Positions 33,502-43,295 of a DNA stretch of 64,000 nucleotides are shown here, piece after piece; the first letter of the stretch is position 1, and each line of letters opens with the position of its first letter. The notes under the pieces were generated by a model. That model searched no databases, was not told where the DNA came from, and was given only the letters and a program-made list of their open reading frames with translations. The position numbers and the translations under genes are program-made. This DNA is from Leptospira sp. 96542 (lineage in GTDB: Bacteria; Spirochaetota; Leptospiria; Leptospirales; Leptospiraceae), in assembly GCA_029310945.1 (NCBI GenBank), contig JARJFC010000003.1:62001-126000 (forward strand), read 5' to 3'.

Positions 33502-33521
33502 CCGCTGTTTCCCTACAGCGG
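33502..33521 (-). promoter_or_regulatory. Second GGA-loop hairpin in the flaB leader
   Basis: On the minus strand CCGCTG-TAGGGAAA-CAGCGG forms a perfect six-pair stem with GGA in the loop, about 15 bases upstream of the ribosome-site hairpin. Two GGA hairpins at such spacing fit a site bridged by one CsrA dimer. Confidence 0.6.
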
Positions 33522-33677
33522 TGAAAAGAAAAACCCAAACTTCCGAAAAGGATAACCTTTTCATCCGAGAGAAGGGGTTGCCTGCCCTTACACTCTATGA
33601 ATTTTGCCTTTCAATCAAATCCTAGCCGCAAAACATTTGTCTGTAAAGAAAATTTAGAAAAAAATGGAAGAAGAACA

Positions 33678-34244
33678 TTGAAAATCTATACAAAATTTGG
33701 AGATGCTGGGCAAACCTATCTGGCGTCGGGTATCAAAGTGCCCAAAACAGATGTTCGGGTAGATCTTTACGGAACCTGTGACGAATTGAATAGCCATTTG
33801 GGACTTGCACTGTCGTTTGCGGGCGATTCAAAATTTGACCCTAAGTTTTTAGAATTTTTACAATCGATCCAGCATTTATTGTTTGAAATTGGTTCGGAAC
33901 TTGCGGGTTACATACCGAAAGGTCACACTGGTTCCGTATTATTACAATCTGACATTGATTCCCTAGAAAATGAGATCGATCGGTTGACCTCAAGTCTCCC
34001 TGAAATTCGGCTTTTTATTTTGCCTGGAGGGAGTTCGTTTGCATCAGCTCTCCACATTGCCCGTACGGTTTGCCGCAGGCTGGAACGGAATCTTTTGCAT
34101 TATGTGGAAACAGGGGGAGAGATCCAAAAAGAGGTTAGAATCTACCTCAATCGTCTTTCTGATTATTTATTTACGGCCGCACGTTTTGTGAACCATTCTT
34201 TGAACCAGGAAGAAACAACATGGAAGTCGCGGACGAAAGTTTAA
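33678..34244 (+). CDS. Cob(I)alamin adenosyltransferase, PduO type
   Basis: 189 residues from TTG 33678, preceded by GGAAG. This start gives the normal family opening KIYTKFGDAGQTYLASG; the frame stays open 27 codons upstream to an ATG at 33597, but those residues do not fit the family. Other landmarks: VRVDLYGTCDELNSHLGLAL, FILPGGSSFASALHIARTVC, RRLERNL and YLNRLSDYLFTAARFVN. The enzyme transfers adenosyl from ATP to cob(I)alamin to make coenzyme B12. Leptospira make or salvage B12 for mutases. It overlaps the next gene by 25 bases. Confidence 0.94.
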   Translation: MKIYTKFGDAGQTYLASGIKVPKTDVRVDLYGTCDELNSHLGLALSFAGDSKFDPKFLEFLQSIQHLLFEIGSELAGYIPKGHTGSVLLQSDIDSLENEIDRLTSSLPEIRLFILPGGSSFASALHIARTVCRRLERNLLHYVETGGEIQKEVRIYLNRLSDYLFTAARFVNHSLNQEETTWKSRTKV

Positions 34245-35524
34245 ACCACCCGAAAGGAATCAGTTTCCTCTTTTTCACAGAGATGTGGGAAAGGATGAGT
34301 TTTTACGGGATGCGGGCGATTCTCATTTTTTATCTTGTACAAGAACTTGGAATGAGTGATGCAGATGCAGGCGAAATTTATGCTCTCTACACGAGCCTTG
34401 TCTATTTGACACCCATAATTGGTGGGTATTTAGCGGATCAGTTTTTGGGTTATAAACGTTCAGTTTATTTAGGTTCTTTTCTCATTCTTTTGGGGCATGT
34501 TTCACTTGCCATTCCAGGAGGATTCTATTTTTATTTGGGTTTAACACTGCTCATACTAGGAACTGGTTTTTTTAAGCCTAACCTAACGACTGTTTTTGGT
34601 AAATTGTACGATTCCAAACCAAAAATTCGTGACAGTGGTTATACTATTTTTTATATCGGCATCAACTTTGGTGGTTTGTTTGGACCCATCATTTGTGGAA
34701 CTCTCGGAGAACTCGTGAGTTGGCACTTGGGTTTTTTCTCGGCAGCCATCGGTATGGCCATTGGAATTTTGATCTTTTACTTTGGATCTAAATCTTTACC
34801 GGATGAATTATGGGAAATAAAACCAAAAAAAGAGTTTTTAAACCATTCAAATATTCCTTCTGACAAAACAAATGAAACTAGCCTTTTGGGTAGGCTTGCA
34901 CTCATTTTGCTTCTTTCATTCTTTAGTATCTTTTTTTGGATGTCATTTGAACAAATGGGGTCCTCACTCAATTTATTTGCTTTGAGGCAAACTGATCGTT
35001 TTATATTTGGGTATGAAATTCCAGCTGCCGTATTGCAATCGTTAAATCCAATGTTCATTTTATTGTTTGGCCCATTATTAAGTTCCTTTTGGACTAAACT
35101 TGCAAAAAAACAATTGGATCCAAACCCCGTTGTGAAATTCATCTACAGTTTATTTTTTTTAGGATTGGGTTTTCTTGTTATGGTTTTTGCCGCAAAAATT
35201 GCAGAAACAGGAGTTCTTGTTAGTGTTTTCTTTTTATTCTTTCTATATTTTTGGAATACTGTGAGTGAACTTTGTTTGTCTCCTGTGGGTTTATCTTTTG
35301 TTAGTCGTGTAGCGCCAGTTAAGTTTACATCAATGCTTATGGGTATCTGGTTTTTGTCGACAGCATTTGGACATTATCTGGCAGGTATTTTGTCTGGGTT
35401 CCAAACGAAACTCGGGTCTATGGCTAATTTTTATTCTATCTTTGTCATTACTTCTTGGGGAGCGGGTGTCGTTTTATTTTTGATTTATATTTGGAAACGA
35501 AAACAAATTAGAAAGATTGCTTAA
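34220..35524 (+). CDS. POT-family proton/oligopeptide transporter
   Basis: 434 residues with about 12 membrane helices. The N-terminal POT motif FTEMWERMSFYGMRAILIFY corresponds to ExxERFxYYG, followed by SLVYLTPIIGGYLADQFLGY (second POT signature) and GTGFFKPNLTTVFGKLY. The helix-10 region WNTVSELCLSPVGLSFVSRV carries the conserved E-L-xx-SPVGL motif. It imports di- and tripeptides with protons. It overlaps the adenosyltransferase gene and shares four bases with the convergent ptsI gene. Confidence 0.94.
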   Translation: MEVADESLNHPKGISFLFFTEMWERMSFYGMRAILIFYLVQELGMSDADAGEIYALYTSLVYLTPIIGGYLADQFLGYKRSVYLGSFLILLGHVSLAIPGGFYFYLGLTLLILGTGFFKPNLTTVFGKLYDSKPKIRDSGYTIFYIGINFGGLFGPIICGTLGELVSWHLGFFSAAIGMAIGILIFYFGSKSLPDELWEIKPKKEFLNHSNIPSDKTNETSLLGRLALILLLSFFSIFFWMSFEQMGSSLNLFALRQTDRFIFGYEIPAAVLQSLNPMFILLFGPLLSSFWTKLAKKQLDPNPVVKFIYSLFFLGLGFLVMVFAAKIAETGVLVSVFFLFFLYFWNTVSELCLSPVGLSFVSRVAPVKFTSMLMGIWFLSTAFGHYLAGILSGFQTKLGSMANFYSIFVITSWGAGVVLFLIYIWKRKQIRKIA

Positions 35525-37245
35525 CCTTTGGTTTCAAGAACCAATTTTTCGATTTCTGAAAACTTTTCTTCGCCTGCAAGTTGGATCACTTGTTCCGCCA
35601 AAAGTTTAGCCTTCCAGGAAGAAATTTCGGCGACCGCGTCTGAAATTTTACCAATGAGAGGTATGGCGCAGCTCAAGTCCCGAAACCCAAGTCCCATAAG
35701 AACTGCTGTGAACATCGGGTCGCTTGCAATTTCACCACAAATGCTAATTGGTTTTTTTTGAGAATTGGCAACATCAGCAATGTTCTTTAAGAGGAGCAAA
35801 AATACTACCTGCCAAGGATTATAAAGATCACTGATGAGATGGTTGTTTCGTTCTACAGCCAGTAAGTATTGTAGGAGGTCGTTTGTTCCCACACTATAAA
35901 AATCCACATGGTTGCCAAGAAAAGGTAAATTGAGAGCGCAGGCGGGAGTTTCTACCATGATGCCCAATGGAATTTTTTTGGAAATGATGAGCCCTCCTTG
36001 TTTCAATTCATCCAAACATTCACCAAACAACTTTTTGGTGGTTAGTATTTCCGAGAGAGTGGTGACCATTGGTAGCATGATGCGCATGGTTCCAAATTCG
36101 CTTGCGCGGAGCAGTGCTTTTAATTGTTCTTTGAAAACATGGGGGTGACGAAGGAGGTAACGAATTCCCCGGTTGCCGAGAAAGGGGTTTTCTTCTTCAT
36201 AACCATTTTCCATTTTATCAGCCCCGATATCCCAAACACGGAAAGTCACAGGGCGTCCCACCATTTTGAGTAAAATCCGTTTGTAAATGAGGAACTGTTC
36301 CTCTTCTGTGGGTTTGAATTCTGTGTGGTGGATGAATAAAATTTCCGTACGGACAAGTCCAATCCCCCCAGCACCCAATTGGAAGGCCAAATCAACTTCT
36401 TCTTCCGAATCGATATTGGCTTTGAGTCCGAAAGGTTTTCCATCTTTGGTTTTGGTCTCTTTCGGAAGGTCTGTAACTTCTCTTGGTTTGATGGATTGGA
36501 TTTCGCTCCGTATCCCTGCGAGTTTGATTTCATCAAAATCTGGATTGCGGCTTAGGATTCCTTTGGTGGCGTCCAAAAAAACATAATCATCATCTTCAAC
36601 GTGTGAGGTGATATTTTTCAATCCAACAATTGTGGGGATACCAAAATTGCGTGCGATGATGGCCATATGCCCTGTTTTTCCGCCATAATCCGTCGCAATA
36701 CCACGGATATTTTGTTTTCCCATTTGGATCATCTCGGATGGGGAGATTTCTTTGGCCACCAAAATGACACCCTCTGGTATCTGGATTGGTTCATGGGGTT
36801 TGTCAGGGTAAAGATTGGATTCAATTCGTTTCCCAATGTCCAGGATATGATCGGCTCGTTCTCTGAAATATTCGTCTGGTATGGATTGGAATTCATCAAA
36901 TAAGGAACTAACCGTTGTTTCTAGGGCAAGCCCTGCTGACTCGTGGGTGAGTGAGATCTTCTCAAACACCCGCGCTCGGAAGAGTGGATCATTTAAAAAT
37001 ACAATTTGGGATTCTAAAATTTCGGAAAGTTCTCGGTTGCCTTTGGCTTTGTGCACAAGGTTTTTTAGATCCTCTTCCGTTTTGAGAAGACTCTTTTTTA
37101 GGAGTTCAATTTCTTGTTTGGTTTCTTCTGGGCTAAGGTCATTTCTGTCTTCACGTTTACGGCGGGTTTGTTTGAAACGAAACACCCGTCCATACACAAC
37201 GCCTGGATAAGCAGAAATCCCTTTGAATGTAGTCTTTTCGTCCAA
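35521..37245 (-). CDS. ptsI: Phosphoenolpyruvate-protein phosphotransferase (PTS enzyme I)
   Basis: 574 residues, the normal length of enzyme I without an N-terminal GAF domain. The phospho-histidine site is DYGGKTGHMAIIARNFGIPT (His near residue 193); the usual form has S before the His, here G. Downstream: FRVWDIGADKMENGY, ENPFLGNRGIRYLLRHPHVF, DFYSVGTNDLLQYLLAVERN and PISICGEIASDP with the catalytic Cys. Enzyme I passes phosphate from PEP to HPr. Leptospira lack most sugar permeases of the PTS, so a regulatory role is likely. No ptsH gene lies here. Confidence 0.94.
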   Translation of the reverse strand: MDEKTTFKGISAYPGVVYGRVFRFKQTRRKREDRNDLSPEETKQEIELLKKSLLKTEEDLKNLVHKAKGNRELSEILESQIVFLNDPLFRARVFEKISLTHESAGLALETTVSSLFDEFQSIPDEYFRERADHILDIGKRIESNLYPDKPHEPIQIPEGVILVAKEISPSEMIQMGKQNIRGIATDYGGKTGHMAIIARNFGIPTIVGLKNITSHVEDDDYVFLDATKGILSRNPDFDEIKLAGIRSEIQSIKPREVTDLPKETKTKDGKPFGLKANIDSEEEVDLAFQLGAGGIGLVRTEILFIHHTEFKPTEEEQFLIYKRILLKMVGRPVTFRVWDIGADKMENGYEEENPFLGNRGIRYLLRHPHVFKEQLKALLRASEFGTMRIMLPMVTTLSEILTTKKLFGECLDELKQGGLIISKKIPLGIMVETPACALNLPFLGNHVDFYSVGTNDLLQYLLAVERNNHLISDLYNPWQVVFLLLLKNIADVANSQKKPISICGEIASDPMFTAVLMGLGFRDLSCAIPLIGKISDAVAEISSWKAKLLAEQVIQLAGEEKFSEIEKLVLETKG

Positions 37246-37308
37246 TCCCAGTCCCTTGCCAGAGAGTCTGGGGAAATGCTAGGGTTTGAAAAGAAAAAAT
37301 TTTAAATT

Positions 37309-38217
37309 TTAAAGAGTTGCCTCTTTTTTAGAACGCAACGGGACACGTTTGCTTTTGAACTGAGTGAGTTCGTTCCCAGTGTGCTGGCTCATGATGCATT
37401 TGGCAAGGGAGATATCGAGGGCGTGACCCGCCTTGGACGCGATCAAATGCCCTAGGAAAGGACGTCCCATCACCGCAAGATCACCCACTAGGTCTAGGAT
37501 TTTGTGGCGAACACATTCGTTTTCATACCGCAGGCTTTCGTTCAAATACCCGTCGTCAGTGAGGACGACGGCATTGTCGAGAGACCCACCGAGGGCAAGA
37601 CCCCGGGATTGCAAAGCTTCTACGTCTTTTAAGAACCCAAAGGTCCTGGCTGGTAGTATGTCTGTCGAGAGGATGGATTCGTCGAGGGTTGTGGTGTAAG
37701 ATTGACCACGAAGGAGGGGGTGGTTGAAGTCGATGCTGTAGGTTACCTTCAGTTCATCGGAAGGGAGCATGACAAGATACTTATCCCCATCCACCACCCA
37801 CATTGGATTGGTGATCCGAATGGGTTCAATGGTTTCGGCTAGGGTCAAAATCCCAGCACTCCGGATTCCGTCCCAGAACGGTAAAGAAGACCCGTCCATA
37901 ATTGGCACTTCGACCGAATCGATTTCTAAAATACAATCTGTGATTCCAAGGGTGTGTACGGCTGCCAGTAGATGTTCGATGGTTTGGATGCGGTTGGAAC
38001 TTCCGTCTCCGATGGTCGTGGCATTGCTTGTGTCCACAACATGGTCGAGAGCCACTGGGATCCTCGTTTTTTGGGTGCCACGGTAGAGATAGAAAACAAG
38101 ACCTGTGCCCGCTTCTGCCGGGTGGAGTTTGAGGGTGACGGTTTTACCTGAATGCAGGCCGATTCCCTTCAAAGTGACCGAGGATTTGAGTGTTTTTCTA
38201 TGGATCTCTTTTACCAT
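37309..38217 (-). CDS. lpxC: UDP-3-O-acyl-N-acetylglucosamine deacetylase LpxC
   Basis: 302 residues. Family motifs: LKGIGLHSGKTVTLKLHPAE at the N-terminus, HLLAAVHTLGITDCILEID with the first zinc His, VPIMDGSSLPFWD and HKILDLVGDLAVMGRPFLGH (remaining His/Asp ligands), then SKAGHALDISLAK. LpxC commits UDP-GlcNAc to lipid A synthesis in the cytoplasm. An upstream terminator (38299-38336) cuts it off from the mla genes, so it needs its own promoter in the 200-base gap. The ptsI gene follows 63 bases later. Confidence 0.97.
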   Translation of the reverse strand: MVKEIHRKTLKSSVTLKGIGLHSGKTVTLKLHPAEAGTGLVFYLYRGTQKTRIPVALDHVVDTSNATTIGDGSSNRIQTIEHLLAAVHTLGITDCILEIDSVEVPIMDGSSLPFWDGIRSAGILTLAETIEPIRITNPMWVVDGDKYLVMLPSDELKVTYSIDFNHPLLRGQSYTTTLDESILSTDILPARTFGFLKDVEALQSRGLALGGSLDNAVVLTDDGYLNESLRYENECVRHKILDLVGDLAVMGRPFLGHLIASKAGHALDISLAKCIMSQHTGNELTQFKSKRVPLRSKKEATL

Positions 38218-38298
38218 CTTAATTTCCTTCTTGGAAGCCCATACGAAACTTCCCTAAACAAATGTAGCAAACTTCACTGCATTTGGGCGAAATCAGGC

Positions 38299-38336
38299 AA
38301 AAAATCCTGCTTTCCCTTTCAAATTCTGGGGAAAGC
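38299..38336 (-). terminator. Intrinsic terminator of the mla operon
   Basis: GCTTTCCC and GGGAAAGC (38309-38316 with 38329-38336) form a perfect eight-pair stem around a 12-base loop. Read on the minus strand the stem is followed by AGGATTTTTTG. It separates mlaD from lpxC. Confidence 0.8.
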
Positions 38337-38418
38337 GGTCAGGGGCAATTCGAAAACCGAAACCCTGTTCCAAAAAAATGTCTCCTTTTTACAACAATGT
38401 GGTGAGAATGTGACAGGG

Positions 38419-39195
38419 TTAAAAAGCGCTGAGAGCCGACCGAATAAAGCTTGTTACAGGTGCCTGTTCCCTGGTGTCTTCTAATCCTTCCCGGAGTTCC
38501 TTCAAAACCACTTGGGCATCCCCCAGCGTGGAGTTGACCGATTTGTGAACGTCACTTTCGTTGATGAGTTTGCCAAGAGTACCTTGGCCTTGGTCCACCT
38601 TGGACGTGATACTCGCAATGTTTTGGACAGTTTTACGGATGTCTGAGCGGTTTTCCGCGATGAGTTCCGAAAGGGAGACCAATGGATCTTGTGAAACCTT
38701 GCCTTGGATGGGAGCGAGTTTGCCTGACTTAGGAAACACCTCAAGTTTTGTGAGGGCGGGTTCTGACATCAAATACTCTTTGGTTTTGGGATCGATGGGA
38801 AACTTAGAACCAGGGTCCAAGGACACAACCCTTCCAGAGAGAAGGCTTTCATTTTTGATGGTGATTTGGTAGTTTTCGAAAAGCTGGATTTTGTTGCGTA
38901 ATAAAAGCATGAGTTCGACTTTTGTACCAATACCCACTTCGCCATCGGGCAAAAGGTTTCCCATTTCATCGATTTGTACCAACCGGATTTGAGAGACATA
39001 CCCATAGGGAACCCCATGGATGGTTACTTTGTTACCAATTTTGATTCCTTCGGCGTCAGGGAAATAAACTGCAAATTGGAACCCTTTTTTTTGGAAAGGA
39101 CCACCTTCTGTGACGATGGTGAAATAACCGACGGCGATGATGGAAAAAATAAATAAAACTCCCACGATGAGAGTCCGACCTAGAGTGGGCATCAA
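38419..39195 (-). CDS. mlaD: MlaD-type MCE-domain lipid-transport protein
   Basis: 258 residues. One N-terminal membrane helix ([20 protein letters not shown]) anchors the protein to the inner membrane. The MCE domain follows, with [20 protein letters not shown] and [12 protein letters not shown]. The C-terminal helical part has the common [11 protein letters not shown] segment. MlaD forms a hexameric ring that carries phospholipid between the ABC transporter and the outer membrane. It is 40 bases after mlaF in the same operon. No MlaC or MlaA gene is visible in the window. Confidence 0.94.
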   Translation of the reverse strand: MMPTLGRTLIVGVLFIFSIIAVGYFTIVTEGGPFQKKGFQFAVYFPDAEGIKIGNKVTIHGVPYGYVSQIRLVQIDEMGNLLPDGEVGIGTKVELMLLLRNKIQLFENYQITIKNESLLSGRVVSLDPGSKFPIDPKTKEYLMSEPALTKLEVFPKSGKLAPIQGKVSQDPLVSLSELIAENRSDIRKTVQNIASITSKVDQGQGTLGKLINESDVHKSVNSTLGDAQVVLKELREGLEDTREQAPVTSFIRSALSAF

Positions 39196-39235
39196 AAATA
39201 CACTCCTAATGTAAAAACGAAAGTCAAATGGATTT

Positions 39236-40012
39236 TCACTTTTTTAGCTCCGAGTGGTCGAGGATCATAGGCCCCACCGTATTTCCATGAATGAATTGTT
39301 GGATGACAGGGTTTGGAGAATTTTGGATTTCTATGGGAGTTCCACAAAACAAAACCTGACCTTCATACAAAAAACTAATCCGATCGGCAATGCGGTACGC
39401 CGAACTCATATCATGTGTGACCACAATGGAAGTTAGACCCAGCTCCTTTTGCAATCGGATGACTAAATCATTGATGACATTTGACATAACGGGATCAAGC
39501 CCTGAGGTAGGTTCGTCATACATCACGATTTTGGGTTGGGAAGTGAGCGCGCGCGCAAGCCCCACTCTTTTTTTCATCCCCCCTGAAATATTATTGGGCA
39601 TGGTGTCTTTGGCGGGAACAAGGTCTAACCACTTTAATTTTTCCATCACGATCCGATCGAGTTCCGCCCCACTTGCAATTTTATGTTCTCGCAAGGGGAG
39701 AGCCACATTTTCATAAACAGAAAGCCAGTTGATGAGGGCCCCCGATTGGAATAACACTCCCAATTTTGCCCGGAGTTTTTCCTTCGTTTTTTGATCTGCT
39801 GTAACGATGGACTCACCAAAAATAAAACAATCCCCTTCGTCTGGTAGTAAAAGGCCAGTTAGGTGTTTCAAACTTACTGATTTTCCCGTTCCCGAAGGGC
39901 CAAGGATGACCATGGTTTCCCCTTGTCTCACCTGTATGTTCATACCTTTGAGGATTTTTCGTTTTCCAAAGGTTTTGTGAACATTTTTCATTTCAATGGC
40001 AATGGTTTCCAT
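39236..40012 (-). CDS. mlaF: MlaF-type ABC transporter ATP-binding protein
   Basis: 258 residues. Walker [21 protein letters not shown] (about 33-52), Q-loop in [20 protein letters not shown], signature [16 protein letters not shown], Walker [19 protein letters not shown] and the switch His in VVTHDMSS. The GALFDSLTV-like Q-loop region and the closing HGNTVGPM are typical for the MlaF/Ttg2A branch. It powers lipid movement through MlaE. It sits 6 bases after mlaE. Confidence 0.96.
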   Translation of the reverse strand: METIAIEMKNVHKTFGKRKILKGMNIQVRQGETMVILGPSGTGKSVSLKHLTGLLLPDEGDCFIFGESIVTADQKTKEKLRAKLGVLFQSGALINWLSVYENVALPLREHKIASGAELDRIVMEKLKWLDLVPAKDTMPNNISGGMKKRVGLARALTSQPKIVMYDEPTSGLDPVMSNVINDLVIRLQKELGLTSIVVTHDMSSAYRIADRISFLYEGQVLFCGTPIEIQNSPNPVIQQFIHGNTVGPMILDHSELKK

Positions 40013-40018
40013 ACAACC

Positions 40019-40786
40019 TCATTTGTAAAAAATAGCAGTGATCACATAACCAGAGAAAATGACCATTAAAAATGATGTGACAACGGCCTTCCTTGTGGTA
40101 TGACCCACCCCAATGGCACCACCTTCCGTCCGAAGACCCTGGCTACAGGATATTGTCGCAATCACAAGCCCGAACACATAGCCTTTGAGTAAACCCACAT
40201 ACAAATCTTTGAGACCAGGAACAGAAGATATTCGATAAAACACATCCTGGAAATAGCTGATCATGTCGATGCCCAATTGGAAATGCCCGACTACGGCTCC
40301 CCCCAAAATCCCAAGGGCTGAGGAATACACACATAAAACAGGTACCATCACAGAAAACCCGAAGATCCGAGGCATCACAAGATACCGGATGGGACTAATC
40401 GACATCACTTCCAAAGCGTCTATTTCTTCAGAAACCTTCATTGTCCCAATTTCAGCGGCCATTGCCGAACCAACAGAAGCTGCGAGGATGAGAGAGGTCA
40501 TAAAGGGAGACATCTCCCGGGTGAGGGTGATGGTGAGGAGGAGTCCGATTTGACCTTCGGCACCAAAATCTCTGAGACCAAGACCAGTGTTTAGTCCCAT
40601 AATCATGCCCGTAAAAATGGAAACGATGGACACAACAAAAAGAGAACCCACACCAGCAATGAACATCTGTTCTAAGATTTCCTTTCGTTTGAAAAATGCC
40701 TGGTGGGATTGTCCAAAGGCTCTTACCAAAAGTAATACTGTATAACCAATTGAATATAAAAATGGGGTGATTTTATTCATTAACAT
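40019..40786 (-). CDS. mlaE: MlaE-type ABC transporter permease
   Basis: 255 residues with about five membrane helices. Typical segments are [80 protein letters not shown] and [20 protein letters not shown], all MlaE hallmarks. A second Met three bases pairs on (40780) is an equally good start. The gene begins 5 bases after the stop of the repeat protein at 40792, which makes that protein part of the operon. Confidence 0.95.
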   Translation of the reverse strand: MLMNKITPFLYSIGYTVLLLVRAFGQSHQAFFKRKEILEQMFIAGVGSLFVVSIVSIFTGMIMGLNTGLGLRDFGAEGQIGLLLTITLTREMSPFMTSLILAASVGSAMAAEIGTMKVSEEIDALEVMSISPIRYLVMPRIFGFSVMVPVLCVYSSALGILGGAVVGHFQLGIDMISYFQDVFYRISSVPGLKDLYVGLLKGYVFGLVIATISCSQGLRTEGGAIGVGHTTRKAVVTSFLMVIFSGYVITAIFYK

Positions 40787-40791
40787 AAAGC

Positions 40792-42201
40792 TTATATTTC
40801 AAACCAAAGTAATTTGTATTTGTTCTCCTCTTCGCGGGTGTCGATGCCCAAAAAACCGTATAAAAAGTCGTATTTAAAACCTGTATTGGATTTTGACCAT
40901 TCTGCCAGTAAAGGGATATGGATATGGGTTTCATTCTCTGTCCAACGTTTGGTAAAAAGTCGAGTGAGTAGGTGTAATCGTTTCTCTCCGTTAGATGAAT
41001 GTCTGTATTCCACAATGGAAAAAATTGGCTCCCATACATCTTCCATGGCAGCGAACCGCACGGGAATGATGGCTAAGGTATTCCAGACAAAATTGCCTTC
41101 GGCATCTTCATGGTAGCGGATGAAGGGCCAGAGTTTCCAATAAAAATCCCTTCGTCCCGTTTGTGGATAGTTTTGTGTCATATGCGAATAAAAAGGCAAT
41201 AAAAAATAAGATTTGGATTTTAAGTGTGTTGTATTTTGCGTCAAACTGATGTAAAACGGAGTGATGAATTCAGCTTCTTTGTTTGCAAAATAAGAATACC
41301 CATAAAAAGGAAAAAACACTAATTTTTCAGTATCTTTTTTTTCGGAAGTTGTGTATTGAAAGAAAATAAAGAGAGCCGTGTAATTTGTTTGGCCAGTTTT
41401 TTTGTCATACCCATAAGAATAAAGAGAGTTGATGATGGGAAACCATAAAAAAGCTCTACTTTTCATATTTCCATTCAAAGAATCCTTACGGTTGTAAAAT
41501 GGAAAAAAAAGAAAATAATCGGTAGGTTCCTTTTTATCTAATTTTTCTTCTCCCCATTGAAAAAAAGGCCACAGGATCGAATAACGTTTGTATTTTCCTT
41601 CGTGTTCCTTTTTTGAATAGAATGGAAAGATGCGAAGGTCGTTGCGTACTTCGTTGCCTCCCCACATCACAAAAGGCCAAAGGATTGATTTGGCTTCATA
41701 GGATTTATACTTCCATTCCGTGTAGATTGGAAACAAAACGTAGTTTAGTTCTTGGTATCCCAGTTTATTGCGGATATTTCCATAAATGGGAAAGATGCTA
41801 AAGTAATTTTCTCTTTGCGATTCTCCCTGACCCCATAAAAAAAGTGGGGTGAGGAGGATGTCTTCGTCTCCGTCTCCTTCTTCATGTTTGAAACCTGTTC
41901 CTGTGAAAAAAAACAAAGAAGACCATGTATACCAATGGTTCGTTTCCTCTCTATAATAAATGGGGGATAAATAACTCCTGAACTGAAAGGCTGTGGTATC
42001 GTCCGAAAAACGCATATAAAACGGACGGATTGTTAAAAAATTTTGTTTGGCTCGTTTTTCTGATTCGTATAAAAACCAAAATTGTTTGTAGTTTGATTTT
42101 GTATCTTCTGTAAAAGAACTCGGTAATTTAGCAAACAAAGCAGCAGGCAGAAAGAAGAGAAAAAAAACAATTCGTAATTGTATTTTTAGGCCAGGTAACA
42201 C
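40792..42201 (-). CDS. Exported aromatic-repeat protein heading the mla operon
   Basis: 469 residues with a signal peptide ending near LFAKLPSS. The mature protein repeats a short unit: [31 protein letters not shown] stretches, and many FPFYS/FPFYN/FPIYG strands ([36 protein letters not shown]). Each unit is about 25-35 residues and looks like a pair of beta strands with aromatic girdles, as expected for an outer-membrane barrel or repeat sheet. I recognise no named family. The operon position, 5 bases before mlaE, suggests a partner in lipid transport, perhaps in the outer membrane. Confidence 0.78.
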   Translation of the reverse strand: MLPGLKIQLRIVFFLFFLPAALFAKLPSSFTEDTKSNYKQFWFLYESEKRAKQNFLTIRPFYMRFSDDTTAFQFRSYLSPIYYREETNHWYTWSSLFFFTGTGFKHEEGDGDEDILLTPLFLWGQGESQRENYFSIFPIYGNIRNKLGYQELNYVLFPIYTEWKYKSYEAKSILWPFVMWGGNEVRNDLRIFPFYSKKEHEGKYKRYSILWPFFQWGEEKLDKKEPTDYFLFFPFYNRKDSLNGNMKSRAFLWFPIINSLYSYGYDKKTGQTNYTALFIFFQYTTSEKKDTEKLVFFPFYGYSYFANKEAEFITPFYISLTQNTTHLKSKSYFLLPFYSHMTQNYPQTGRRDFYWKLWPFIRYHEDAEGNFVWNTLAIIPVRFAAMEDVWEPIFSIVEYRHSSNGEKRLHLLTRLFTKRWTENETHIHIPLLAEWSKSNTGFKYDFLYGFLGIDTREEENKYKLLWFEI

Positions 42202-42245
42202 TTACTTCCTATATACAATTCCAAGTTAAGGAATCAAGTGATTTC

Positions 42246-43295
42246 ATGATTCAAAAGAAGATTGCCTTGTTTTTTGGTGGGGTTTCCTCTGAACACCAAA
42301 TTTCCATTCGTTCCTCGTATTTCATTTTTAATACAATCGATCGTCAATTGTATGACGTGGTCCCTGTTTACATCGATCAAACGGGAAAATTTTGGATGGG
42401 GAGTGGAAAAAATCCCGTATTCCCCAACCCAGACGATCTATCCATAGCCGAATTTTTTACTGAATTTAAGGAAAAAAATGCCATCCACTCTCCAGTTGAA
42501 CTGGTAACATTGACCCAAATTGGATTCAAGGCTGTGTTTTTGGGTTTGCATGGGGGGATGGGAGAGGACGGAAGGATCCAAGGATTTTTGGACGTTTTAC
42601 AAATCCCGTATACAGGTTCTTCTGTTCTGGCATCGGCTCTCGCCATGGACAAATACAGATCAAACATTCTTTTTAAATCAGCAGGAATACCCGTTGCACC
42701 ATTCATCGAAATCAACAAACAAAAACATGATCCAAGAAAAGAAATTTTAAGTTTACCATTTACTTTTCCAGTTTTTATAAAACCAACATTAGGTGGGTCA
42801 AGTGTAAATACAGGTCCTGCTAAAACACCGGAAGAGGCCATGTTATTTATCGATAAAATACTTGTGACAGAAGACCGGGTTTTTGTACAAGAGCTCATAA
42901 AGGGAACAGAGGTTTCCATCGGTGTTTTGGAAAAAGACATCAAAGACAAATGGGTTTCTTTCCCGCTTGTTCCCACAGAAATTCGTCCAAAGTCGGAATT
43001 TTTTGATTTTGCCGCCAAATACCAAAAAGGTGGTAGTGAGGAAATCACACCCGCAGAACTTATCAGTGAAGTCACAAAAACATTACAAAATTATGCACTC
43101 ATTTGTCATGACATTCTTGGTTGCAAAGGGTATTCACGAACTGATTTCATTATTCGGGACAACATTCCTTATGTTTTGGAAACAAATACCTTACCTGGAA
43201 TGACAGGCACAAGTCTAATCCCACAACAGGCCAAGGCATTGGGCATCGACATGAAAGATGTTTTTACTTGGCTTCTGAAAAATGCTCTTTCTTAG
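42246..43295 (+). CDS. ddl: D-alanine--D-alanine ligase
   Basis: 349 residues. Motifs in order: [60 protein letters not shown], the ATP-grasp loop [31 protein letters not shown], and the C-terminal [20 protein letters not shown]. The substrate loop and Ser/Gly residues of DdlA/B are kept. It makes the D-Ala-D-Ala end of peptidoglycan precursors in the cytoplasm. It stands alone and overlaps the convergent symporter gene by 32 bases, so the final ten codons of both share DNA. Confidence 0.97.
   Translation: MIQKKIALFFGGVSSEHQISIRSSYFIFNTIDRQLYDVVPVYIDQTGKFWMGSGKNPVFPNPDDLSIAEFFTEFKEKNAIHSPVELVTLTQIGFKAVFLGLHGGMGEDGRIQGFLDVLQIPYTGSSVLASALAMDKYRSNILFKSAGIPVAPFIEINKQKHDPRKEILSLPFTFPVFIKPTLGGSSVNTGPAKTPEEAMLFIDKILVTEDRVFVQELIKGTEVSIGVLEKDIKDKWVSFPLVPTEIRPKSEFFDFAAKYQKGGSEEITPAELISEVTKTLQNYALICHDILGCKGYSRTDFIIRDNIPYVLETNTLPGMTGTSLIPQQAKALGIDMKDVFTWLLKNALS

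Noticed and set aside
42377..43075. 232-codon minus-strand frame opposite ddl
   Set aside because: ddl carries all catalytic motifs on the plus strand; the opposite frame has no recognisable domain.
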